The translations under genes were made by a program, and so were the position numbers. The notes beneath the pieces are model-generated. The model had not been told where the DNA came from. It saw only the letters and a list, made by a program, of their open reading frames with translations, and did no database searches. From positions 1-5,630 of the forward strand of contig JAUSHA010000059.1 in the NCBI GenBank assembly GCA_030648815.1: a stretch of DNA of 5,630 nucleotides, written 5' to 3'. How positions within the stretch are numbered: position 1 is the stretch's first letter; each line of letters starts with the position of its first letter. Positions 1 through 5,576 of the stretch are shown here, in pieces. Origin of the DNA: a bacterium. Its GTDB lineage: Bacteria; Patescibacteriota; Minisyncoccia; Minisyncoccales; MHMH01.

Positions 1-839
1 ATATTTTTTAACAGTCCGGCGAGCTCTGCCGCCTGCTTTTCCGAATCATTGACGTCTTTAATCATGATATATTCAAACATCACCCGCCTTTTTGTTTTTT
101 TAATGTAATTTCTGACGGCTTCCAGTATCTTTTCCAGCGGATATTTTTTATTTATGGGCATTATTTTTTCGCGCAATTTATCATCCGGCGCATGCAAAGA
201 AACCGCCAAATTTATCTGAAGATCTTCTTCGGACAGTTTCTCTATTCCCTCAATAATGCCGACCGTAGAAACGGAAAAATGCCGAGATCCTAAATTGAAT
301 CCGTCTTTATCGTTTAAAGTCTTGATCGCCATTAGAACATTATCATAATTCAAAAACGGCTCCCCCATTCCCATAAAAACGACATTGGTAATTTTACCCT
401 GAGCCGTGTCGAAGGGCTTTTCTTTTTTCAAAAGCCGCGCGAAAAATAAAACCTGCTCTATAATTTCCGAATAATTTAAATTTCTTTTAAAACCGAGCTG
501 CCCCGTAGCGCAAAACTCGCAGCACAAGGCGCAGCCGACCTGCGAAGAAACGCAAACCGTATTTCTGCCGTCTTCATGGCGCAATAAAACCGATTCAATC
601 TTGAGTCCGTCTTCTAAGACAAAAAGGGCTTTTGACGGGCCGTCCATAGAACCAAAAACACTCGCTTCAATCCGCAAGGGACAGCCATCTTCAAGCTTTT
701 TTCTTAATTCTTGAGGCAGCGTCTTGGCTTCCTGCCAATCTTCAGCCAGATCTTTAAAAACGGCTGATTTTGCCTGAACTAAGCGGTACTTCGGCTCTTT
801 TTCTAAAGTTTTTTCTAAATTTTTAAGATCCATGTCCAT
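1..839 (-). CDS. rlmN: RlmN, dual-specificity 23S rRNA/tRNA adenine-C2 methyltransferase, 3' end cut off by window edge
   Basis: Radical-SAM enzyme that methylates C2 of A2503 in 23S rRNA, and A37 of some tRNAs, in the cytoplasm. The frame is open from ATG 839 to the left edge (279 codons), so the C-terminal part, including the second conserved cysteine (C355 in E. coli), lies outside. Visible landmarks are C96 in TVCVSSQVGC (equivalent of E. coli C118), the 4Fe-4S motif C103xxxC107xxC110 followed by ATGQLGFKRNL, the SAM-binding MGMGEP around residues 156-161, and SRHFSVSTVG and NLAVSLHAP further on. C106 is an extra cysteine inside the cluster loop. Residues 142-148 (PFDTAQG) are an in-frame insert, listed separately. 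A second ATG at 833 is also possible. The gene starts 7 bases after the kinase stop with no clear Shine-Dalgarno, so translation is probably coupled to the kinase. Confidence 0.96.
   Translation of the reverse strand, partial: MDMDLKNLEKTLEKEPKYRLVQAKSAVFKDLAEDWQEAKTLPQELRKKLEDGCPLRIEASVFGSMDGPSKALFVLEDGLKIESVLLRHEDGRNTVCVSSQVGCALCCEFCATGQLGFKRNLNYSEIIEQVLFFARLLKKEKPFDTAQGKITNVVFMGMGEPFLNYDNVLMAIKTLNDKDGFNLGSRHFSVSTVGIIEGIEKLSEEDLQINLAVSLHAPDDKLREKIMPINKKYPLEKILEAVRNYIKKTKRRVMFEYIMIKDVNDSEKQAAELAGLLKN
397..416. repeat. Short palindromic dispersed-repeat-like element inside rlmN
   Basis: The plus strand reads CCCTGAGCCGTGTCGAAGGG, with CCCT/AGGG ends and an imperfect dyad. On the coding strand it gives the in-frame peptide PFDTAQG (rlmN residues 142-148), in the variable linker just before the conserved ITNVVFMGMGEP. 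From memory, variants such as CCTTCGACAAGCTCAGG recur at many loci in a wide range of bacterial and metagenomic genomes, and peptides like FDxAQG are their translated trace. Only one copy is present in this window, so its repeat status is inferred from recognition, not from local repetition. Confidence 0.6.
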
Positions 840-846
840 TATTCTG

Positions 847-1896
847 TTATTTCACGGGGAGAGAAACGTAAAAAGTCGCACCTACGCCCTCTTTTGATTC
901 AAACCAAACTTTCCCACCAAGTTTTTTCGTTAGCTCCTTAACTATATATAAGCCAAACCCCGTCCCTTTCTGGTAATGTCTTTTAGCGTTGGAGGCGCGG
1001 AAAAATTTTTTGAAGATGTTTTTTTGCTCTTTCTGCGGAATACCGATGCCGTTGTCGGCAACGTAAAACAAAACTTTATTTATTCCGCCTTTTTTTATAT
1101 TTATTAATATCTTGCCTTCCTTCTTTCCGTAATTTATAGCATTGGTGATAAAATTTAAAATAATTTTTTTAAGCGCGGCTTCTTCGCTGAAAATAATTAT
1201 CCTATCTTTAAAACATCTTAAACTTACTTTTTGTTTTTGATTTTGAATTAAATATTTCAACTCTCCCAAAACGCTACGAAATATCTTCACTAAATCTACC
1301 TGTTCTTTTTTAATTTTTCCCGCATCTTCAATTCTGCCTGCCTCCAATAAATCATCAACAAAGGAAAACATCAGTTTATTTTGACTTTTCATTGTTTCCA
1401 TCATTTCCTTTTCGTCTTTTGCGATTTCTCCTCCTTTTTTTGTTAAGAATGCTTCCGAAATCCAACCGGAAACGGTCAGGGGCGTTCTAAGCTGATGAGC
1501 TATTACTTTCGTTAACTCCCGACGGGCTTGGTCCGCCTTTTTAAATTTAGACGCCTTCTTCCCAAGGAAGCCTATTAAAGCGAAGGTGCGGACTTTCGTA
1601 TGCAGAAGCTTTACTATGGAATAGAGCAAATTTCTTTTTAAAATCACATCTATCTTTAAAGAATTTATATCTTCTTTGGAAAAATACGACCCTTGCTTTC
1701 TTGATTCTGCAATGGCGCTCATTTTTATGAGTTCTTTAGCCATAAATATGTGGCCGACTTCCTGATTTTTTATAAAATTTATCTTACGGATGGTTTCTTG
1801 ATCCCCAACATTCTGCTCTAGAATATTTGAATATAAATCTCTTGCCCTTGTTTCTAAAAAAAACAATTTTTTAAAGCTTTTTTGCAGTTCTTTCAT
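847..1896 (-). CDS. Cytoplasmic sensor histidine kinase with ferritin-like N-terminal helices
   Basis: Autophosphorylating sensor kinase of a two-component system; no response regulator lies in the window. Numbering is from ATG 1896 (349 aa). The HisKA box is AHQLRTPLT with phosphoacceptor H134, Q135 where Glu is common, and T138 at the phosphatase position. The HATPase_c domain shows the N box NFITNAINYG (N248/N252), G1 DNGIGIP (D281), F box FKKFFRA and G2 GTGFGLYIV (about 311-318). No convincing membrane segment or signal peptide is seen, so sensing is probably internal. The first 60 residues form two predicted helices with E15, Y22 and E46xxH49, resembling the first half of a rubrerythrin/ferritin di-iron bundle. 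An in-frame TTG at 1908 directly follows a TAA and would add four residues; ATG 1896 is preferred. The start overlaps the upstream small gene by 26 bases, and rlmN follows after 7 bases. Confidence 0.92.
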   Translation of the reverse strand: MKELQKSFKKLFFLETRARDLYSNILEQNVGDQETIRKINFIKNQEVGHIFMAKELIKMSAIAESRKQGSYFSKEDINSLKIDVILKRNLLYSIVKLLHTKVRTFALIGFLGKKASKFKKADQARRELTKVIAHQLRTPLTVSGWISEAFLTKKGGEIAKDEKEMMETMKSQNKLMFSFVDDLLEAGRIEDAGKIKKEQVDLVKIFRSVLGELKYLIQNQKQKVSLRCFKDRIIIFSEEAALKKIILNFITNAINYGKKEGKILINIKKGGINKVLFYVADNGIGIPQKEQKNIFKKFFRASNAKRHYQKGTGFGLYIVKELTKKLGGKVWFESKEGVGATFYVSLPVK

Positions 1897-2113
1897 AAAA
1901 TTTTGCAATTAAATCGCTAATGATATTCGCATGATTTAGAGTTTGAACCATCATGGTGTCTAAAATCATTTTTGTTCTTTTTAATTCTTTTTTATTCAGC
2001 GATCCCGGCAGTTTAGCGTAACAATCGTATTGAAAATCAAAAAGCGTTTTTTCTTCAAAGACAAAGGAGCCGTGGAGCATCTTGATTATTTTTCCCGATG
2101 GATATTTTCTCAT
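1871..2113 (-). CDS. Small hypothetical protein (80 aa) upstream of the kinase
   Basis: Not recognised. It runs from ATG 2113 to TAA 1871-1873. It is predicted soluble, with a basic N-terminus (MRKYPSGKIIK), an acidic/aromatic stretch (FEEKTLFDFQYDCY, single Cys), and a long amphipathic C-terminal helix around QTLNHANIISDLIAKFYE. There is no signal peptide or membrane segment. Its 3' end overlaps the kinase start by 26 bases in another frame, which suggests translational coupling and a shared role, perhaps as a partner of the kinase; this is inference from position only. The AGG just before the ATG is too close for a normal Shine-Dalgarno site, and the leader must be very short because the spacer to the divergent gene is only 68 bases. 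Coding status rests on the intact frame, tight packing and lack of any competing frame. Confidence 0.65.
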   Translation of the reverse strand: MRKYPSGKIIKMLHGSFVFEEKTLFDFQYDCYAKLPGSLNKKELKRTKMILDTMMVQTLNHANIISDLIAKFYERTAKKL

Positions 2114-2115
2114 CC

Positions 2116-2137
2116 TATTGTTTATTTTAACACAATA
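2116..2137. promoter_or_regulatory. Weak inverted repeat in the divergent spacer
   Basis: TATTGT (2116-2121) and ACAATA (2132-2137) form perfect 6-base arms around a 10-base AT-rich spacer, immediately upstream of the 80-aa gene and overlapping the -35 region of the plus-strand promoter. The geometry would suit an operator, but in sequence this AT-rich such arms arise easily by chance. No regulator is assigned. Confidence 0.2.
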
Positions 2138-2149
2138 ATATGATATAAT
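2121..2149 (+). promoter_or_regulatory. Extended -10 promoter for the DUF5667 gene
   Basis: A perfect TATAAT lies at 2144-2149, preceded by TG at 2141-2142, giving the extended -10 pattern TGnTATAAT. At 17-base spacing the -35 hexamer would be TTTATT (2121-2126), a poor match, as is usual for extended -10 promoters. Transcription would start near 2156, leaving a leader of about 25 bases before ATG 2182. No equally good promoter was found on the minus strand for the 80-aa/kinase/rlmN unit in this spacer; TAAAAT (2129-2124) is a weak option. Confidence 0.6.
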
Positions 2150-2181
2150 GAAAATAGATTATTATTAATTTTAACAAACAT

Positions 2182-3849
2182 ATGAAGAAAATGCACATCT
2201 TGTTGGCCTCTCTCGCGTCTTTATTCTTAATAAGCGCTTCGGGGGCGGTCTTAGCTCAAGAAGAACCGGCGGCAATCGCTTCTGAAGAAACAATAACCAC
2301 AGAAGATCTGGGGATAACCAACCCGGGGATTCTTCCGACAAGCCGTTTTTACTTTTTCAAAGAAATAGGCCGTGGTCTGCAAGGCATTTTCACTTTTAAC
2401 CCCGTCGCTAAGGCGGAGTTGGAGCTGAAAATTACCAACGAAAAAGCCGCCGAAATTAAAAAAATTACTGAAACCCAGCCGGAAAAGATAGAAGCCATTC
2501 AAAAAGCTCTGGAAAATTATCAGAAAAATCAGGAGAACCTTCGTTCAAAATTAGAAAACCTGAAAGAAACATCGCAAAACCCGAAGGTTGATGCCCTCTT
2601 AAATAATCTTACCGATCGGGTCGTAAAACACGAAAAATTATTTGACGAAATCGCTTTGAAATTCAAGGACCGGGGAGGAGTTTCAAAGGCGGCGAACGAC
2701 ACCGCAGCCGGATCTGAAAATATTATCGGAGAAGCTTCCAAAAAAGATGAACCGGCTAAGTTCGCTTCCCGCCTTGAAAAAGTCCTGCTTGAAGGAAAAG
2801 ATGGCGACCTGAAAAATATCCGTTCGGTAGAAATTATTGACAGGTTAAGCGATAAAACCACCGCTACGACAAAAGAATCTCTTGGAAGGCTAAGAGAAGA
2901 TTTTTCAAAAAAATCGGAGCAGGATATTCAAGATTTAATGGATAAAAAAGGGGGAAACGCCCTTGAAGATGCGATTTTTAGCGCGCCGGGCGATATTACC
3001 GCCAAATCAGTGATCATTGAGGAAATACAAAAAAGAGCTGCGGAAGGTCTTTCCCGCTCAATTGGAAAAACGATAGACCAGCTTCAAACATCAATTGACA
3101 AGGAAGCGCACATCGCCGAGAAAGCGAAGGAACAGATAAAAAAAGCCGGGGAAATGATAAACGAAGCGGAAAAAAAGATTCAGGAATTTGAAAGCGGAAA
3201 AGCTTCTGAAGTTGTTTCTTCCCTGCTCAATAAAGCCAAGGATCATTTAAAGAGCGCCGCATCGTCTTTTAATGAAGAAAAATACGGCGAAGCTTTCGGG
3301 CAAGCCAGATCAGCCGAAGTTTTGGCCAGAAACGCCCTTAAACTTTACGAAAAAGAAAAGCCGGAAACTGAAAACTTTGAACAGCGCCTGAAAGAGCTTG
3401 ATGAAAAAATCCGCACTTACGAAAAACTACTCAATGAGCGTAATTTCACAAGAGAGCAGAATAAAGAAGCTTTTATGATTTTAGATAACGCAGTTTTGCA
3501 TCTGGGATACGCCAAAGAATCTTTCACCGGCGGAAATCTTGCAGACACCAAACTTCACATGGAGCATGTGAGGGAATTTCTCTCAAAACTTTCCCGCTTT
3601 ATAGAAATAAGACAAATCAAATCGGACGAAAAACCAACGATTCTTCCGGCGACCAAAATGAAAGCTATCGCTCCTCAAACCGCCTGCGCAATTGATAATG
3701 ACGAGGAAAAATGCGAAAAAACTGAATTAAAAACAGAGAAACCGGAATCAGCGGTTCCCCAGCCGACGACAGTAAAACCAATGGAGCCGACAAATTTGAT
3801 AAGAACCGTCAAGCCGGTTGAATCTACCGAAAAAGCAATCGTAGAATAA
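2182..3849 (+). CDS. Secreted DUF5667-type coiled-coil protein
   Basis: Exported helical protein of unknown function, 555 aa. Residues 1-25 are a Sec signal peptide: basic start, hydrophobic core, likely cleavage after VLA25. A DUF5667-like region follows (about 48-150), marked by ILPTSRFYFFKEIGRGLQ and TFNPVAKAELELKITNEKAAEI, the pattern seen in many Patescibacteria envelope proteins. The rest to about 475 is Lys/Glu-rich and mostly helical or coiled-coil. It includes two related helical segments (about 328-388 and 406-470), each with an AxxHLxxAxxSF-like core. The tail (about 482-555) is Pro/Thr/Glu-rich and probably disordered, with the only two cysteines (C502, C511), which could form a disulfide after export, and near-repeats TVKPMEPT/TVKPVEST. 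No anchor, LPXTG or lipobox is seen. The upstream bases lack a Shine-Dalgarno site. The gene is monocistronic and ends at a strong hairpin. Confidence 0.9.
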   Translation: MKKMHILLASLASLFLISASGAVLAQEEPAAIASEETITTEDLGITNPGILPTSRFYFFKEIGRGLQGIFTFNPVAKAELELKITNEKAAEIKKITETQPEKIEAIQKALENYQKNQENLRSKLENLKETSQNPKVDALLNNLTDRVVKHEKLFDEIALKFKDRGGVSKAANDTAAGSENIIGEASKKDEPAKFASRLEKVLLEGKDGDLKNIRSVEIIDRLSDKTTATTKESLGRLREDFSKKSEQDIQDLMDKKGGNALEDAIFSAPGDITAKSVIIEEIQKRAAEGLSRSIGKTIDQLQTSIDKEAHIAEKAKEQIKKAGEMINEAEKKIQEFESGKASEVVSSLLNKAKDHLKSAASSFNEEKYGEAFGQARSAEVLARNALKLYEKEKPETENFEQRLKELDEKIRTYEKLLNERNFTREQNKEAFMILDNAVLHLGYAKESFTGGNLADTKLHMEHVREFLSKLSRFIEIRQIKSDEKPTILPATKMKAIAPQTACAIDNDEEKCEKTELKTEKPESAVPQPTTVKPMEPTNLIRTVKPVESTEKAIVE

Positions 3850-3870
3850 CGGATAGAAAACGCTGAAACG

Positions 3871-3903
3871 AAAAAATCCATAGGTTCAACCTATGGATTT
3901 TTT
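3871..3903. terminator. Bidirectional rho-independent terminator between convergent genes
   Basis: A perfect 14-bp stem pairs AAAAAATCCATAGG (3871-3884) with CCTATGGATTTTTT (3890-3903) around the loop TTCAA. The run of six A on one side and six T on the other gives a U-tract in either direction. It therefore can end both the DUF5667 transcript arriving from the left and the RRM-protein transcript arriving from the right. It sits wholly within the 65-base spacer between the two stop codons. Confidence 0.92.
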
Positions 3904-3914
3904 CTAGTTTCTTA

Positions 3915-4253
3915 TTACCAGCGATCTCTGCCACCGCCACCGAATCCGCGATCCCTATCTCTGCCACCGCCGCCACCGCCAAAATCTCTTCTTGGGGGAC
4001 GAGCTTCTAAGGGCCTGGCTTCGTTTACGGTAACGGATCTGCCGTCAATCTCTTTGCCATTGAACATTTCAACGGCTTTTTGAGCTTCTTCTTCGGAAGA
4101 CATCTCAACAAAACCAAATCCTTTTGACCTGCCGGACAACTTATCAATGATGATAGTTGCCGATTCAACTGTTCCGGCCTGAGCAAAAGTCTCTTTCAGA
4201 GTCTCTTCCTTGGTTTCGTAAGATAATCCACCGACAAATAATTTCTTTGCCAT
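3915..4253 (-). CDS. RRM-domain RNA-binding protein with Gly/Arg-rich tail
   Basis: Small cytoplasmic RNA-binding protein (112 aa) of the bacterial RRM family, best known from cyanobacterial Rbp proteins, where they are linked to cold response and RNA handling; the target RNA here is unknown. One RRM fills residues 4-80, with RNP2 LFVGGL (5-10) and RNP1 KGFGFVEM (44-51) carrying the aromatic residues that stack on RNA. The tail (about 85-112) is RPPRRDFGGGG... with two Gly runs separated by RDRDR and a terminal RDRW, similar to RGG-type low-complexity tails. The start has AGGT seven bases upstream, the clearest ribosome site in the window. It is separated from the upstream metal-transport genes by 122 bases, so it probably has its own promoter, although no strong -35/-10 pair stands out. 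Its 3' end is served by the shared hairpin. Confidence 0.95.
   Translation of the reverse strand: MAKKLFVGGLSYETKEETLKETFAQAGTVESATIIIDKLSGRSKGFGFVEMSSEEEAQKAVEMFNGKEIDGRSVTVNEARPLEARPPRRDFGGGGGGRDRDRGFGGGGRDRW
3924..3971. repeat. Direct repeat encoding the Gly/Arg tail of the RRM protein
   Basis: ATCTCTGCCACCGCC occurs at 3924-3938 and again at 3957-3971, an offset of 33 bases (11 codons). It encodes the repeated GGGRDR units of the protein tail. In-frame repeats of this kind can change length by slippage or recombination without breaking the gene. Confidence 0.75.
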
Positions 4254-4260
4254 ATTGATT

Positions 4261-4264
4261 ACCT
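4261..4264 (-). promoter_or_regulatory. Ribosome binding site of the RRM-protein gene
   Basis: The coding strand reads AGGT followed by seven bases and ATG 4253, a short but well-spaced Shine-Dalgarno match. It supports the chosen start and contrasts with the other genes in the window, which show none at normal spacing. Confidence 0.5.
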
Positions 4265-4304
4265 AACAACTTATTAATTAATAGTAAGCCGACCGACTAC
4301 CTCA

Positions 4305-4322
4305 TTTCCTTTTAAAACGAAA
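4305..4322. promoter_or_regulatory. Near-perfect 18-bp palindrome upstream of the RRM-protein gene
   Basis: TTTCCTTTT (4305-4313) and AAAACGAAA (4314-4322) form a gapless dyad with one mismatch pair (4309/4318). With no loop it suits a dimeric DNA-binding protein better than an RNA hairpin. It lies 52 bases before the RRM-protein start and 54 bases after the permease stop, so it could be an operator for the RRM gene. A second AT palindrome, TATTAATTAATA, lies at 4272-4283 within the likely leader. Both could be chance in AT-rich sequence. Confidence 0.25.
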
Positions 4323-4375
4323 GAAAATTCAATAGAAACTTACATTTGATATGATAGTTTATTCCAGCAAACGCG

Positions 4376-5146
4376 TCAAGCCCTTCTTTTGAAAATCAGC
4401 GAAATTAAGAAAAAAGCGGCCGAAGTGAGGATAATTGCCGGACCGGCCGGCAAATCAGCAAATTCAGAAAGTATAATTCCCAAAGAACAGCTCAAAACGC
4501 CGAGGACAACGCTTCCCAAATAATATCCTTTTAAGCTTCCGCTTAAATTCCTGGCGGCGGCGGCCGGAATGATGACTAATGCCCCCACCAAAAGAGAGCC
4601 GACGATTTTTACGCCCAAAGCAACGATGGCGGCGATCAGAAGCAAATATATAAAGTTCAGCTTTTTAACTTTTATTCCTTCGCTTTTAGCCAAGTCAGAT
4701 GATATGGAAGCTAAAATCATTTTTGGATAAATGCGGCTCACCGTCAAAAATATGGCCATTGACAAGACGGCTGAAATTACGGCCATTTTAAAAGAAACCA
4801 TTGAAATATCTCCGAATAATGACTCCAACAATTCCGGCTGGGGCACGATTAAAAATCCGGCGGCTAAAGACGAAACAAAGATAACGCCCACCAGGGCCTC
4901 TGTCGGCAAGGAAGTTTTTATTTCCAATGACCAGATCAAAAAAATTCCGAGAAGCAAAAAAATAAAAGCACCCAGAGAAACATCCAAACCGAACAGCAAA
5001 GCCAGTCCCATGCCCGGCAAAGCGACGTGGCCCAAAGCATCGCCGACTAAGGCCATTCTTTTGGTCAGCATCAATGACCCCAGATAACCGGCCGCTCCCC
5101 CGATAAAAATACCGGTAATTAAAATTAATGATAATTGATCAGTCAT
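4376..5146 (-). CDS. znuB: ABC-3 family metal (zinc/manganese) transporter permease
   Basis: Inner-membrane channel subunit of a ZnuABC/MntABC-type importer, moving Zn2+ or Mn2+ delivered by a lipoprotein/periplasmic binding protein. At 256 aa it has normal family length. About eight hydrophobic segments are visible (roughly 5-25, 40-53, 57-73, 83-103, 119-139, 163-198 as a pair, 207-227, 233-252). Family landmarks include ALVGDALGHVALPG (32-45), TEALVGVIF (82-90), LFGDI (110-114) and VGSLLVGALVIIPAAAARN (182-200). The ATG overlaps the end of the ATPase gene by 8 bases (ATGACTGA), so the two are translationally coupled. The frame is intact even though the ATPase upstream contains a stop. Metal specificity cannot be read from the permease; the His-containing ATPase tail mildly favours zinc. 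No clear terminator follows. Confidence 0.93.
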   Translation of the reverse strand: MTDQLSLILITGIFIGGAAGYLGSLMLTKRMALVGDALGHVALPGMGLALLFGLDVSLGAFIFLLLGIFLIWSLEIKTSLPTEALVGVIFVSSLAAGFLIVPQPELLESLFGDISMVSFKMAVISAVLSMAIFLTVSRIYPKMILASISSDLAKSEGIKVKKLNFIYLLLIAAIVALGVKIVGSLLVGALVIIPAAAARNLSGSLKGYYLGSVVLGVLSCSLGIILSEFADLPAGPAIILTSAAFFLISLIFKRRA

Positions 5147-5576
5147 GGGTATGTTGGAAAAATTTTACTTCTCCGCCGTAAAGCCGGCCGAGATCGTCCG
5201 CCGTTAAATCTTTGGGAGCATCATAACAAAGCATTTCTTTGTTAAGGCAAAGGCAATGGGTCCCCAATTTATAAACAATGCTTAAATCGTGGGTTACCAG
5301 CAGAATGGTCAGATTCTTTTCTTTGCCTAATTTTTCCAAAAGCCCGTAGACCGATTCCTGTCCGCTGGCATCAATGCCGGTTGTCGGCTCGTCAAAAAGC
5401 AAAACCTGCGGATGGGAAACCAGCGCCCAGCCGATCAAAACTCTCTGAAATTGCCCGGAAGACAGATCTCCGATCTTTTTTCCCGGCATGTCTTCCTTCA
5501 AGCCGATGGAGCTTAAAATATCCTGCGTCTCTTTCAATGATGCCCCTTTTAATTTAAAAAACTCGGCTACGCTCAT
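5139..5576 (-). CDS. znuC: Metal ABC transporter ATPase, C-terminal part after an in-frame stop
   Basis: Cytoplasmic nucleotide-binding subunit that powers the adjoining permease. The 145 residues from ATG 5576 contain the signature LSSGQFQRV (about 38-46), Walker B VLLFDEPT (about 58-65), D-loop TGIDASG, and H-loop VTHDLSIV, ending LYGGEVKFFQHTHD, a His-containing tail like zinc ABC ATPases. Walker A and the Q-loop are missing because they lie upstream: the same frame continues to the right edge (5577-5630) with ABC sequence but is broken by TAG at 5598-5600. A protein starting at ATG 5576 could not bind ATP alone, and that ATG has no Shine-Dalgarno. The likely readings are a nonsense mutation, a sequencing or assembly error, or readthrough. 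The 3' end overlaps the permease start by 8 bases. Confidence 0.88.
   Translation of the reverse strand: MSVAEFFKLKGASLKETQDILSSIGLKEDMPGKKIGDLSSGQFQRVLIGWALVSHPQVLLFDEPTTGIDASGQESVYGLLEKLGKEKNLTILLVTHDLSIVYKLGTHCLCLNKEMLCYDAPKDLTADDLGRLYGGEVKFFQHTHD

Noticed and set aside
1..1896. A full ferritin-like four-helix domain in the kinase
   Set aside because: Only one E...ExxH half is visible; residues 60-125 show no second Glu/ExxH set, so only a half-site resemblance is claimed.
1906..1908. TTG as the kinase start, four codons before ATG 1896
   Set aside because: It is simply the first possible start after an in-frame TAA, has no ribosome site, and increases the overlap with the 80-aa gene; ATG 1896 is simpler.
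2251..2861. Two antisense open frames inside the DUF5667 gene
   Set aside because: They are Phe/Ser/Arg-rich mirror products of the Lys/Glu-rich sense gene, without motifs or ribosome sites.
3675..3881. Antisense open frame over the 3' end of the DUF5667 gene
   Set aside because: It runs through the terminator stem and encodes low-complexity Ser/Phe/Val sequence; it is a shadow of the real gene.
4355..4375. Possible terminator after the permease gene
   Set aside because: Only a four-base GTTT/AAAC pairing is present with no T-tract, too weak to call.
4731..5087. Plus-strand open frame inside the permease gene
   Set aside because: The opposite strand encodes a clear ABC-3 permease through the whole stretch; this product is Lys/Pro/Thr-rich with no recognisable domain.
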